Assembly: GCA_019648995.1 (NCBI GenBank)
Contig: BLXT01003748.1
Location: 949,962-978,337 of the forward strand
Direction: 5' to 3'
Length of the DNA stretch: 28,376 bases
Origin: Plakobranchus ocellatus
Taxonomy: Eukaryota > Mollusca > Gastropoda > Plakobranchidae
The notes beneath the pieces are model-generated. The model did not search any database and had not been told where the DNA came from. It worked only from the letters and a program-made list of their open reading frames with translations. The translations under genes and the position numbers were made by a program. Below are positions 23,360-28,376 of the stretch, piece by piece; the first letter of the stretch is position 1, and each line of letters opens with the position of its first letter.

Positions 23360-25005
23360 CTCTCTCCAAAAGTTTATCTGGAACTGATTTTATTTTCTGG
23401 TTTGGTGTGTTTTCCTATTTTACGGATTTTGAAAGCTTATTCTACTATTTTTTCTGCAGAGACAGTTGCTAGTTACTGTGAGCTTTCAAGAGTTTTCACA
23501 CTTTAAAAAAAAATCCTCAGGTGACATCCTTGCTTCTTTTTGTTGCATCTTGTTTTCTAGTCAGCATCCTATCAATTTTACTCATTTCTGTTATGCCATC
23601 TGTATTAACGCTAGTTAATTTACTGATTACCTAAAATGTTGCAGATGATGTATTTTGCAGGCAGTGACATTCTTGTGCTTGGGCTTGTACCCTAATGTGT
23701 GCTACCACAAGGAAAAGCGAAAGGTTCTCACACAAGAGGCCAAGGCAGCCCTGGTACACAAGTCTTCAGTCAACTGCAGCAATTTCCCTGTAGAGTTCCC
23801 ATCACCATTCTTCATCTTTGGAGAGAAGGTAATTGTCACAGATGGCTTAGAGATGTTTGGTTAAAGATCTAGTTTAACCTTGCCTGTGACAAGGAGTTCT
23901 TGTAAATAGACTAAAAAACAAAAATCACTCTAAGGCTTTCCGAAAATTGAATGAAAAGTTTATTAATTTGAATAAAGAACAGTTTCAGAATAGCAATTTG
24001 ATTCTAGTTGTTTATATGTGCAAGCTCTCAAACATCAGTGGTTTGTCTCTCAGCCTTCTCAGCAAGCTCGCTCTAGCGATCTCAGAACCATTATTATATA
24101 AAACCCGCAGCCCACTGATTCTAGAAGATACTAGTATAGGCAAATTAAACGAATAAAAAAGCCAATACATTTTAGAACTTCTAGAACAATGAAGGTGTTA
24201 ACAAATTATGTCATCAAGGTTAGCTAAAAATGTTAGCCAATCCAACTTCCCCACATGACACACCCACCATGGAATTGATTGATAATTTCTGTAAACAAAA
24301 TGTTCCCACACCTTCAGGACCTTCTCAGAAATCCCTAGATCTAAAAGAATAAACAAAGCTAAAACCAAGATAGTAGTGCTAGACTAAAAATAGATCTAAT
24401 CTAGGCCCAATCAAAATCTGTCACAAATGGTTGAAATAAAGGCCAAAACACAATATAAACCATTCAGAATGTAGATCTAATCTAGATCTGCACTTAGTTC
24501 ACGCTCACATCACATCAACCAATTGTCACAGTAATAATCCTGAAAGAATCTGAAATGAACTTCTGATGTAATAGACCCAGTACAAGGGTGTACACTTTTG
24601 GACATCGATTTCATAATAAATAGATCTGATTTTTTAAAGTATCAAGTTTTATTGTTTGTTTCATATCTGTTATACTATTTTGGCATGCATTGACATTTTA
24701 ACAAAATAATTTTAGCTTCTTATATTTGCGTCTTTGTGCATCTGTAATGAATTACTTTTTCATTCAGGCAACCTCACTTTATGCCTTCTTCAAGGAGATG
24801 GATTGGAAAGAACAACAGAAAACAAGCCTTCTTATTTATACACCTAATAATTTATTTTAATTTTAAACATGATTTTGCTTCAAATTCAGATTCGCACCCG
24901 AGCTGTTTCATGCAAGCAGATGACCAATGTCTCTCCTGTCCAGCTGCTGCTGTTTGGCTCACGTCAAGTAAAAGGACATGGAGATAATGTAGTTTTAGAT
25001 AACTG
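184..25005 (+). CDS. DHX9: DHX9/maleless-type RNA helicase A, six internal exons (partial gene)
   Basis: This is a partial gene made of six exons: 184-295, 2625-2792, 13154-13238, 14327-14425, 23661-23828 and 24890-25005. Joined, they give about 249 codons with no stop. Recognisable blocks, in order, are [105 protein letters not shown] and VQLLLFGS. These follow vertebrate DHX9 almost without gaps through the second half of the HA2 region and the OB-fold region; one stretch after HKSSVNC is about two residues shorter. DHX9 is a nuclear DEAH-box helicase that unwinds RNA and RNA:DNA hybrids; HA2 and OB-fold help grip RNA and regulate the motor. The dsRNA-binding domains and RecA-like motor domains would lie 5' of the window, and the last OB-fold residues and Gly-rich tail 3' of it. 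No promoter is visible. The family call is very secure; the one-to-one ortholog status is inferred. Confidence 0.95.
296..2624 (+). other. DHX9 intron, 2.3 kb, no recognisable element
   Basis: AT-rich intron between exons a and b. I see T- and A-rich runs and one perfect AGATCTAGATCT word at 519-530, but no coding remnant, terminal repeats or RNA gene. Small open frames near 1636-1964 have no family features and no splice sites that join DHX9. Confidence 0.7.
2625..2792 (+). CDS. DHX9: DHX9 exon b (HA2 region)
   Basis: The acceptor AAAG ends at 2624. The first T completes the split Tyr codon, then the frame reads [29 protein letters not shown] and [16 protein letters not shown]. The exon ends in AG before GTGAGT at 2793, giving a split Arg. 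There are 55 full codons. The block FPEPF, then SDHVALL, is a strong DHX9 signature that separates it from most other DEAH helicases. Confidence 0.95.
2793..5540 (+). other. DHX9 intron 2, first part: no recognisable gene
   Basis: No coding remnant or terminal repeat could be supported. The block around 3480-3600 is somewhat GC-richer and has CTGGCAGTG (3485-3493) inverted against CACTGCCAG (3540-3548), with a near copy CACTGCCGG at 3571-3579, perhaps an old MITE scrap. The small frames at 3259-3525 (minus) and 3649-3843 (plus) look like chance. Confidence 0.6.
5541..5635. repeat. GAT/ATC-rich imperfect microsatellite
   Basis: Imperfect GATAAT/ATCATA and GATGAT units between 5541 and about 5635, with a five-unit GTGATGATGATGATGATAA core. 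Short frames crossing it are by-products of the repeat. Confidence 0.8.
5636..7377 (+). other. DHX9 intron 2: no recognisable gene
   Basis: AT-rich with T runs and short CA-rich strings near 6050 and 6330. The 87-residue minus-strand frame at 6083-6346 shows no motif. I see nothing else to call. Confidence 0.6.
7378..7545. repeat. GAT/ATG trinucleotide-rich low-complexity tract
   Basis: About 170 bp dominated by GATGAT/ATGATG units with interruptions. It yields Asp-rich (plus), Met-rich (plus) and His-rich (minus) open frames in three registers, which shows those frames come from composition, not coding selection. Confidence 0.9.
7546..8214 (+). other. DHX9 intron 2: short direct repeat, no gene
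   Basis: Holds two related 22-bp words, CCATTTTCGGCTCATGACGT at 7884 and CCATTTTTGGCACATGATGT at 8079, 195 bp apart in direct order. The second overlaps a small palindrome TGCCATTTTTGGCA (8077-8090). No coding remnant seen. Confidence 0.55.
8215..8575 (+). mobile_element. LINE copy A, 3' fragment of reverse-transcriptase ORF
   Basis: This fragment reads, across several frames, as the C-terminal tail that follows the reverse transcriptase in a mollusc/insect LINE type: [11 protein letters not shown] near 8360, then [17 protein letters not shown] ending near 8560. It can be aligned base by base with minus-strand copy C (22274-22735). Shared words include CAATGRATTGGTACTGAA, AATCACTAGAAAG, GGCAAACACA and ATGATCGCCAAT (8528-8539; reverse complement at 22296-22307). 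Frames are broken, so it is a dead, 5'-truncated copy. Clade is not fixed; the type resembles RTE/CR1-like elements whose endonucleases are often misnamed craniofacial development protein 2. Confidence 0.75.
8576..8844 (+). other. Spacer between LINE copies A and B
   Basis: No motif supported. It includes an open frame tail (8528-8764) that starts inside copy A and runs into non-homologous DNA. It may be what is left of the 5' part of copy B. Confidence 0.5.
10151..10404. mobile_element. 254-bp MITE with 34-bp terminal inverted repeats, inside LINE B
   Basis: The left end 10151-10184 (ATATCAACGGTGAAAGTCGT...) and the right end 10371-10404 are inverted repeats identical at 31 of 34 positions. 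A third inverted copy of the inner part, GACTTACACGG, lies at 10201-10211 and can pair with 10174-10184 as an 11-bp stem. ATGC is present just outside each end (10147-10150 and 10406-10409), a possible target duplication if the extra A at 10405 belongs to the element. LINE reverse transcriptase reading resumes to the right (QFGFVPDKG). There is no coding capacity; superfamily not assigned. Confidence 0.85.
11104..11400 (+). repeat. Diverged ~145-bp tandem duplication at the 3' end of LINE B
   Basis: AATGAAAACTAT at 11149 recurs at 11291, and ATGGGAAAGAGTGTTGG at 11174-11190 recurs at 11320-11336. The following segments (GAAAACTRGAAYCAGTA..., then ATCAGAAGAA) also align. Both copies encode the ECW-containing tail of the LINE ORF. 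Either a local tandem duplication or two juxtaposed insertions of the same family. Confidence 0.8.
11516..13153 (+). other. DHX9 intron 2, last part: no recognisable gene
   Basis: Non-coding as far as I can see. One near-perfect 20-bp palindrome, GCGATGTAAATTTATATCGC, lies at 11806-11825. Frames on the minus strand (12543-12752, 12915-13259) lack motifs; the second merely lies antisense to exon c. Confidence 0.6.
13154..13238 (+). CDS. DHX9: DHX9 exon c (between HA2 and OB-fold)
   Basis: The exon follows CCCTATCAG and starts with the A that completes the split Arg. It encodes [20 protein letters not shown] then LRMTWEAK (28 codons) and ends on a codon boundary before GTGAGC at 13239. The match to the [13 protein letters not shown] block of DHX9 is clear. 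It sits after a 10.4-kb intron filled with LINE remnants. Confidence 0.95.
13239..14326 (+). other. DHX9 intron 3: simple repeats only
   Basis: Besides the gapped poly-T, it contains an AATAAT-rich patch near 13650-13690, a C/T tract at 13954-13974 (runs of C split by single T) and a GAGAGA-rich patch near 14139-14182. No coding remnant seen. Confidence 0.7.
13480..13527. repeat. Poly-T tract with a 10-N assembly gap (13498-13507)
   Basis: T run of 18 bases, ten N, then 20 T. The gap size is a placeholder; true length is unknown. It lies in intron 3 (13239-14326), so no exon is affected. Confidence 0.98.
14327..14425 (+). CDS. DHX9: DHX9 exon d
   Basis: The acceptor is a long T-rich tract ending TTTCAG at 14326. 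The exon has 33 codons in phase 0 and includes [16 protein letters not shown] and [10 protein letters not shown]. The donor GTACGT starts at 14426. The reading joins cleanly to the [12 protein letters not shown] start of the next exon, 9.2 kb away, with the same spacing as in vertebrate DHX9. Confidence 0.95.
14426..14926 (+). other. Start of DHX9 intron 4: nothing recognised
   Basis: Overlapping open frames on both strands (14604-14870) have no recognisable domain and no consistent splice sites; treated as chance. Confidence 0.6.
14927..15135. mobile_element. 209-bp TTAA-flanked MITE (piggyBac-like ends)
   Basis: The left end reads TTAACCCTGTTGATGC from 14927. The right end, read on the minus strand from 15135, is TTAACCCTTTTAGCAC. 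The first eleven bases match at ten positions. TTAA at both borders plus CCCT at the tips is the pattern expected of piggyBac-related non-autonomous elements. No coding capacity. Confidence 0.6.
15136..16082 (+). other. Intron 4: nothing recognised
   Basis: AT-rich DNA. Open frames such as 15659-15994 (plus) give hydrophobic, Phe/Cys-rich translations typical of T-rich DNA and show no known motif. Confidence 0.55.
16083..16328 (-). pseudogene. BED zinc-finger remnant, hAT-type element or ZBED-like
   Basis: The minus-strand frame of 81 codons carries a BED-finger layout at about residues 22-63 (16140-16265): [20 protein letters not shown], then [11 protein letters not shown]. The conserved Trp, the C-x2-C pair (residues 38 and 41) and the SNL turn are present. 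The two zinc-binding His positions are Arg (codon CGC) and Gln (codon CAA). BED fingers bind DNA and usually sit at the N-terminus of hAT transposases or of domesticated ZBED proteins. No hAT catalytic or dimerisation region is visible downstream on the minus strand, so this is an isolated, probably dead fragment. The overlapping plus-strand frame (16078-16353) is taken as its shadow. Confidence 0.6.
16329..17053 (+). other. Intron 4: nothing recognised
   Basis: Contains TCTAGATCTAGA at 16722-16733. I looked for a long terminal repeat upstream of the Gag remnant and could not support one. Confidence 0.5.
17054..17480 (+). pseudogene. Gag-like remnant of a Ty3/gypsy-type LTR retrotransposon
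   Basis: Two pieces of one Gag capsid-type domain are visible. The first (17054-17190) reads [20 protein letters not shown] and LFLGGLS, like the helical start of retrotransposon Gag. After a frameshift near 17190 the second (17217-17399) reads [40 protein letters not shown] and [13 protein letters not shown], ending in a stop at 17397; degraded homology ([16 protein letters not shown]) continues in another frame to about 17480. This matches the SCAN-like capsid region of gypsy-type Gag proteins common in molluscs. No CCHC knuckle, protease, integrase or flanking LTR could be recognised, so it is a fragment. A domesticated Gag gene is unlikely given the breaks. Confidence 0.75.
17481..18874 (+). 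other. Intron 4 after the Gag remnant: nothing firm
   Basis: A somewhat GC-richer block at about 18220-18420 has no recognisable coding. The 17533-17754 open frame could continue Gag-derived DNA but shows no motif. Confidence 0.5.
18875..18942. repeat. (TA)n microsatellite, about 34 units
   Basis: Uninterrupted TA repeat of about 68 bp. Confidence 0.97.
18943..19085. mobile_element. Possible pogo/Tigger-like transposon end
   Basis: Read on the minus strand from about 19083, the sequence begins CAGTGGAGTCTGTTTAAAGT and continues with a CCCTCGAGACTGTC segment. CAGTGGA...TTAA...TCGA resembles the ends of pogo-type mariner elements, and a TA lies next to the tip. Two related words, TTGCTTAAACTCAAC (18951) and TTGCTTAAAGTCAAC (19023), lie inward. 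The opposite terminus was not found. Confidence 0.35.
19105..19142. repeat. (AT)n microsatellite
   Basis: About 38 bp of alternating AT. Confidence 0.95.
19186..19219. repeat. (CA)n followed by (CT)n compound microsatellite
   Basis: About 9 CA units (19186-19204) run directly into about 8 CT units (19204-19219). Confidence 0.95.
19319..19459 (+). pseudogene. MADF-domain protein, N-terminal half (PIF/Harbinger companion gene)
   Basis: A 46-codon open stretch starts at an ATG just after a good acceptor-like [48 protein letters not shown], then SEINSC and a stop. The pattern E.LV.AVE.RP.LY and the later W..I are the first and second helices of a MADF (Myb/SANT-like) DNA-binding domain. Such proteins are the second ORF of many PIF/Harbinger transposons, where they help the transposase bind element ends. 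The third helix is missing here but a matching [11 protein letters not shown] segment appears 2 kb downstream at 21420. A stop two to three codons after WSEI, or a lost donor, breaks the link. A cellular MADF gene piece is the alternative. Confidence 0.65.
19460..20205 (+). other. Between MADF remnant and transposase: nothing recognised
   Basis: A short perfect foldback, ACTTTACT/AGTAAAGT-type, lies at about 19684-19710. No domain seen in frames 19574-19798 or 19856-20090. Confidence 0.5.
20206..21060 (-). pseudogene. PIF/Harbinger (HARBI1-like) transposase pseudogene
   Basis: Read on the minus strand, consecutive pieces in different frames line up with HARBI1-type DDE transposases. First, about 20960-20880: [13 protein letters not shown] and [18 protein letters not shown]. 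Then 20873-20640: [36 protein letters not shown] and LPLVFLGDE. Then 20640-20510: [19 protein letters not shown]. Finally 20484-20206: [20 protein letters not shown], then the C-terminal region to TAA at 20206. The expected first catalytic Asp (family AIDGKH) is Val, codon at 20890-20892. The second Asp (HSD, 20739-20741) and the Glu (TIE, 20540-20542) remain. At least three frameshifts or stops and a missing N-terminus make it dead. An apparent intron before AVCD is better explained as a T-run frameshift. Confidence 0.85.
21061..21419 (+). other. Between transposase and MADF C-terminal part
   Basis: The transposase N-terminal region should lie here on the minus strand but could not be read beyond a weak [12 protein letters not shown] stretch near 21040. 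The segment ends at an acceptor-like AATATACAG (21411-21419). Confidence 0.5.
21420..22050 (+). pseudogene. MADF-domain protein, C-terminal part (PIF/Harbinger companion gene)
   Basis: Directly after AATATACAG (21419), the plus strand reads [20 protein letters not shown], then [10 protein letters not shown]. This matches the third helix and exit of a MADF domain (K.RW.NLR.SF, then a GSAA linker). After a TGA at 21552 the same frame continues with [15 protein letters not shown], a Ser/Pro-rich linker and, after one frameshift near 21800, [18 protein letters not shown] then [20 protein letters not shown], ending at TAA 22048. The last block resembles the BESS-like hydrophobic motif common at the end of MADF proteins. 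Together with 19319-19459 it forms one MADF-BESS-like protein split by a 2-kb interval holding the antisense transposase. Stops show it is decayed. Confidence 0.7.
22068..22104. repeat. (AT)n microsatellite interrupted by CACA
   Basis: Alternating AT with one ACACAT interruption, directly after the MADF remnant. Confidence 0.93.
22274..22735 (-). mobile_element. LINE copy C, 3' part on the minus strand
   Basis: On the minus strand from about 22735 the sequence reads [13 protein letters not shown] (like ECWLVNKET in copy B), then SLSHQQ-containing tail sequence, and ends [18 protein letters not shown] with TGA near 22273. It aligns along its length with copy A (8215-8575), including CAATGAATTGGTACTGAA and ATGATCGCCAAT. 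Frames are broken. The 5' limit is soft; I could not follow homology beyond about 22735. Confidence 0.78.
22736..23660 (+). other. End of DHX9 intron 4: simple repeat only
   Basis: An A-rich run at 22855-22878 and a (CT)n run at 23323-23356. No gene recognised; the 23282-23506 frame is a product of the CT repeat. Confidence 0.65.
23323..23356. repeat. (CT)n microsatellite, about 17 units
   Basis: CTCTCT run with a short imperfect extension after 23358. Confidence 0.95.
23661..23828 (+). CDS. DHX9: DHX9 exon e (OB-fold region)
   Basis: The acceptor TTTTGCAG ends at 23660. The exon has 56 codons in phase 0 with [27 protein letters not shown] and [11 protein letters not shown]. The donor GTAATT starts at 23829. 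A second AG lies four bases downstream (23663-23664), but using it would break the frame. The open frame runs past the donor to a stop near 23863; that extension is intronic. Confidence 0.95.
23829..24889 (+). other. DHX9 intron 5: AGATCT-rich, no gene
   Basis: About 1.06 kb. Contains a cluster of AGATCT/TCTAGAT words between 24330 and 24630, the densest being TAGATCTAATCTAGATCTG at 24472-24490. Frames 23947-24156 and 24781-24987 have no motif; the latter runs partly through exon f out of frame. Confidence 0.7.
24890..25005 (+). CDS. DHX9: DHX9 exon f (end of OB-fold region), last exon in window
   Basis: The acceptor CAAATTCAG ends at 24889. The exon has 38 codons: [20 protein letters not shown], then [18 protein letters not shown]. 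It ends in TG before a consensus donor GTAAGT at 25006, so a Trp codon is split, matching the DDW/DNW that precedes the IKL block in DHX9. I found no following exon starting with the required G plus an IKL-like stretch, so it must lie beyond 28376. Confidence 0.94.
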
Positions 25006-25420
25006 GTAAGTTTAACAGCCCTCCCCCCCCCCCTCTCTTTTTTTCTTGAAGTTTTATGACATAATAGGCTTTACACGATTTTTTGAATGTCAGAACATAA
25101 GGTCTAAAGTAATCCATGTTCTCTCAAAGCCTTTGCAATAAAATAGCTTAAAGGATTTGATAGCTGATAAAAATTACATAGATAAATAAAAACCTGTAAT
25201 GTGTTGTTATTGATAATATTAGCATTTTTAAGAATTCGTAACACTCATTTTTGCTGTGAAATTCTGCCTCCACCACAGGTGCATCTCTTGTGGGAGAGTT
25301 AGTTCTCCTCATCAAAAATGGTATTTTGATTACAGAAATTATTCTAAATATCAGGTTGCGTGCTGCAGCAGCCACAATCAGCCAAGAGAAGCTGCTTACT
25401 GTTTGGTCTCTTTCTTCTCT
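25006..25420 (+). other. Intron after exon f: nothing recognised
   Basis: Starts with consensus donor GTAAGT, then a run of 11 C (25023-25033). The remaining DNA has no recognised feature. Confidence 0.6.
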
Positions 25421-25656
25421 AGGTGCCCTGTCTGAAATAGACATTGGTGATCATGTTTCTCCACTCAAATCTATTCTCAGTTAACCTCATAAAGTTATCA
25501 TTGCTTTTTTACCTATTGCCCATAACTTAAGACTTTAAAAAAAAGTTATTATCTGTCTACCTGTACTATGGTTGCCTACAATCTTTCCAGTGATTGCTAA
25601 GTGTCCTAAACCCTTGTATCGGCAAATATGACCTAAAAATTGTAGTTGCCCCTGTG
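25421..25656 (-). mobile_element. LINE copy D, short 3' end on the minus strand
   Basis: This minus-strand fragment ends with NRFEWRNMITNVYFRQGT and a stop (TAG, near 25422), the same tail as copies A and C. Plus-strand comparison with 22274-22505 shows the same order of words, for example ATTCTCAGTTAACYTC, TCTGTCTACC and GTCGGCAAAT/ATCGGCAAAT. Homology stops near 25656, a typical 5' truncation. The plus-strand 64-residue frame through it (25290-25484) is a shadow. Confidence 0.8.
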
Positions 25657-25770
25657 TAAGGGTTTTCAGGAGAGCAAATTTTTATTCATTTGCCATGCAA
25701 TTAACCTCTACGTTTAAGGTGGCAGTGGTCTCTCCCTTCATTGCTACCAAATGTTCCTGGGCTGCCTACA

Positions 25771-26343
25771 TTAACTCATTCTACCCTGGTCTAGCATGCT
25801 GATTAACTAGGTCATGGACTGGCTTCCCAGCACCGAGCCTTCCCACCGGACCAGCTATTTTTAGCTGTGTTCATGGTTATTATTGTTTTGGTTTTGGGCC
25901 GTAGATTATCATAAAAGTTATTTTTTTCCTGATTTTCAGGAAGTTTTTAATAAAGTTTAATGAAGTCATGCATAAATACTTTTAATACACTGGCGCTCAT
26001 TTGTAGATAATACTATAAAAATAAAGGCAATGTAAGTGAGCCATCGATTACAGCAGCTAAAATGGGTAAAAAAACGAAGTATTCAACAAAATTCTGATGT
26101 CACCGCTAGAACTGTAAACTAACACTATTGTAGAAAGTCATGTGATGAAGATACTTTCATTTTTTCACTCTATAGAAGAGCTATTTGTAATGAAAAGACG
26201 ATAACGTTGTAAACGTACATAGCCGAGTATAGCCGTGCTTAGTCTACAGCACTGAACCATGCTGTACGAGATAACTCGTGCTTGGTCCACAAAACTAGGT
26301 CAAGCTGTCCGAGCTATCTCGTACATAGGGCACAATGAGTTAA
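25771..26343. mobile_element. 573-bp TTAA-flanked non-autonomous DNA element
   Basis: The left end is TTAACTCATTCTACCCT (25771-25787); the right end on the minus strand is TTAACTCATTGTGCCCT (26343-26327), matching at 15 of 17 bases. TTAA at both borders fits piggyBac-type target duplication. Near the right end, TGTACGAGATAACTCG (26263-26278) and CGAGCTATCTCGTACA (26310-26325) form an inverted pair matching at 15 of 16 bases. AACTAGGTCA occurs near both ends in direct order. No transposase coding seen. Confidence 0.72.
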
Positions 26344-26425
26344 AAGTTAATGTTGAATCGCAATAAAACAATCATCTGGTATTTATTTTCAAAACGCCAA
26401 CCGCAATCATTTCGGAGACTCCTAG

Positions 26426-27150
26426 ATTGCTCTCTCTAGATGTCTAATTAAGGTTTTCAAGCAGATGGTGAATGACTGACTGGTCTGTGTGCTTGAATCA
26501 ATACACCTGATATCAAAGTTCCAGTGTGGTTTCAGAAAAGATACAACATTGGACTGCTTGATCTGATTGAAAACTTATTTTAAAAAGGCTTCACCAGAAA
26601 AAAAGCAATTTCTGGTAGATTCAAAAAGAAAAAGGGTGCAATGCATCTTGGAATCATGGGATTTTAAAAGACTGTTTCAACCTAAATTTTAGGGGCAATT
26701 GCTCACTGTTTTTGGAAATTTTCTTTTGTTCGCTTTCCATTTCCCACTATCAAAATAATGGTATTCTTCAGGGAGTATTCTTTTGTATTGAAAAAAATGC
26801 TAACATTATGAATTCCCTTAGTAAGAACATTAGTGCATCTTTATTTGTAGCTGATTTTGTGATCTCTGCTGAGGACAAACATTCTCAGCTACTCAAATGC
26901 ACTATCTAATTTTGTATTAACAAAATGCAGAGGTGGCTCTCCAAGATTGTTTTCAGATTTTCATTTTCAAAGACCACCTGATGACTAACTGATCCCTTTG
27001 AAGAGGGGGACAAAATTTTTAGGGGTCATTTTTTTACTTGAGGTCAGTTTTGATAGCCACATAAAATTTTTAAGACACAGCAATTAACTACCCAACTTTT
27101 AGTTCATGTAGCAAAATCCCATTAGCATGGGCACTTCCCCACTTACTGGG
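26426..27150 (+). pseudogene. Jockey-like LINE reverse-transcriptase remnant
   Basis: Degenerate reverse transcriptase on the plus strand, read across all three frames. Blocks in order: IALSRCLIKVFKQMVND near 26426-26480, KFQCGFRKDTTLDCLI near 26515-26565, a motif A region reduced to GAMHLGIMGF, NGILQGVFF near 26755 (the usual NGxPQGSxL), SLSKNISASLFVADFVIS near 26815-26865 (FVDDF expected, so an active-site Asp is Ala), and KFLGVIF then SFDSHIKFL near 27015-27075. This order and wording match Jockey-clade RT domains and differ clearly from the LINE of copies A-D. Many stops and shifts; endonuclease and ends not recognised. Role when intact: target-primed retrotransposition. Confidence 0.82.
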
Positions 27151-28376
27151 ATCAGGTAACGGTCAGCACCAGGGCCACAGATCATAAAATTTTACCTGCA
27201 TTGCCTGAAATGGCATTGTGGTTGTTGCTTGGAATTCTACATTTTATCACACACTTAAAATAGTTAAATGGGGAACTCAGTATACTTAATCATTTTTTTC
27301 AATAGTGATGCTTAGGAGAAAAATAGCCACTTTTTGTGATGCAACTTATGATGTCATGTGTTTTGTTATCATTAATTACAAGGGCATGAAAACAGGCTTT
27401 TTATTTTGTGAAAAATGTGTCTGTTTAAAATTTTTATAACTTTGAATGCAGCTTGCGATTGTCTTAGGATTTGAATATAAATGAAAGACTAAAGAATTGG
27501 GATTGAAATGCTGTAAGATCCAGCCTCAGATGTGACACAAGGTCAGTAAAAGGTTTTGATTCAGATGCTCCTCTTGAAAGATGTCCCTGTCAGCGTATTA
27601 ATAGGAATGTCTGGTGATTTACTGGACTTGAAAGTTCATTTGCCTTGTGTTTGCAGTTGCCTTTCAAAGGTCTTAAGGGGGCTCGCAAAGGCTTCCGCCT
27701 TATGTGCAGGTCGATCTAGGCCTAAAACATCGATTTTGAGATTTTAACTGTTTCTGGACCTCGACTACTTTATTGAAGATGTCTGAAACGTTTTTGGACA
27801 TATTAAGACTGAGAGTATATTTAGGCTAAAACTTGCTTTCAAAAGTATGCTATCATCCCATTTTTCCTTAAATATGACCAAAAAACCACTAAATAACAAC
27901 TTTTCTAGACGTTGTCGCATGCACTCTAAAAAGGCCCATATAGCTATATTGGTTATTGTTGGAAAGGTTATGATCTGAACTAATTTTATCAGCCCATCCT
28001 GACACTCTGACCTATGTTTGCCAATTTTCTATTGAATCAGTATACAACAGCATACATAAAACTGATTGGTTTCTATGTGTAAACAATCATAACCTCTTTC
28101 TCTATTGTGCATGCCCAATCAGAACGACCTAGCTATTTTCAACGCATTCTTTCCAGGCTGCTATCTCATGAGAAAAATACAAAAATGCAAAAATAGTAAT
28201 GTTTTTTGTAAGTTTATCATTACAACATGTTTTTTTTTCCAAACAAACATGAACAATTTTCCTTATTTTTCATTCATAAAATTTTATTTCTCTGGTAAAA
28301 TGAAAGAGTTACATTTTTCTTTTAATAAGATAAAATAATTTGGCTTTTTTTATTTTACCAAATTACGGGGGGGGGG
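27151..28376 (+). other. Right end of window: no gene; ends in a G run
   Basis: No DHX9 exon or element could be supported. A GC-richer patch near 27660-27740 (GGGGGCTCGCAAAGGCTTCC, AGGTCGATCTAGGCCTAAAA) may be part of a dispersed repeat. The last 10 bases are G (28367-28376), likely a scaffold-edge artefact or an unresolved homopolymer. Confidence 0.55.

Noticed and set aside
25290..25484. Plus-strand 64-residue frame repeated in part near 22274 (GDHVSPLKSILS and [12 protein letters not shown]), first thought to be a duplicated exon or the next DHX9 exon
   Set aside because: The repeated DNA is the reverse complement of the LINE 3' end (copies C and D), and the translation does not match the IKL region of DHX9.
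1..28376. tRNA, rRNA, CRISPR arrays, bacterial promoters or terminators
   Set aside because: I looked for tRNA T-loop words and for regularly spaced repeats and found none; the window is spliced eukaryotic DNA.

Overview
The window is AT-rich eukaryotic DNA carrying one recognisable host gene on the + strand: the middle-to-3' part of an ATP-dependent RNA helicase A / DHX9 (Drosophila maleless) ortholog. Six exons with good splice sites (184-295, 2625-2792, 13154-13238, 14327-14425, 23661-23828, 24890-25005) join in frame into about 249 codons that run collinear with the end of the HA2 region and the OB-fold region of DHX9. The gene enters from the left with a split codon and leaves to the right with a split Trp codon after 25005. 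Its promoter, 5' exons, 3' exons and terminator are not here. The exon sequence, the many AGATCT/TCTAGA-type words in the introns, and the mix of transposons suggest an invertebrate, most likely a gastropod mollusc; this taxonomic reading is inference.

The rest is intron, and the introns (about 2.3, 10.4, 1.1, 9.2 and 1.1 kb, plus over 3.3 kb after the last exon) hold decayed mobile elements. Intron 2 (2793-13153) holds GAT-rich microsatellites, a 3' fragment of a LINE (8215-8575) and a longer copy of the same LINE (about 8845-11515). The longer copy still shows endonuclease, linker and reverse transcriptase and is interrupted by a 254-bp foldback-type MITE (10151-10404). Intron 3 (13239-14326) has a 10-N gap inside a poly-T tract. 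Intron 4 (14426-23660) has a TTAA-flanked MITE (14927-15135), a BED zinc finger remnant of hAT type on the minus strand (16083-16328), a Ty3/gypsy-like Gag remnant (about 17054-17480), TA/CA/CT microsatellites, a PIF/Harbinger locus (19319-22050) and a minus-strand copy of the LINE (22274-22735). In the Harbinger locus, plus-strand MADF-protein pieces flank an antisense transposase pseudogene. After exon 6 lie a fourth LINE copy (minus, 25421-25656), a 573-bp TTAA-flanked element (25771-26343) and a Jockey-like reverse transcriptase remnant (about 26426-27150).

All element ORFs found are broken by stops or frameshifts, so the only gene likely to be functional here is DHX9. The sequence ends in a 10-G run and contains a short N gap, as in a scaffold from a draft assembly. 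Open frames inside low-complexity DNA and most short intronic frames are judged non-coding.
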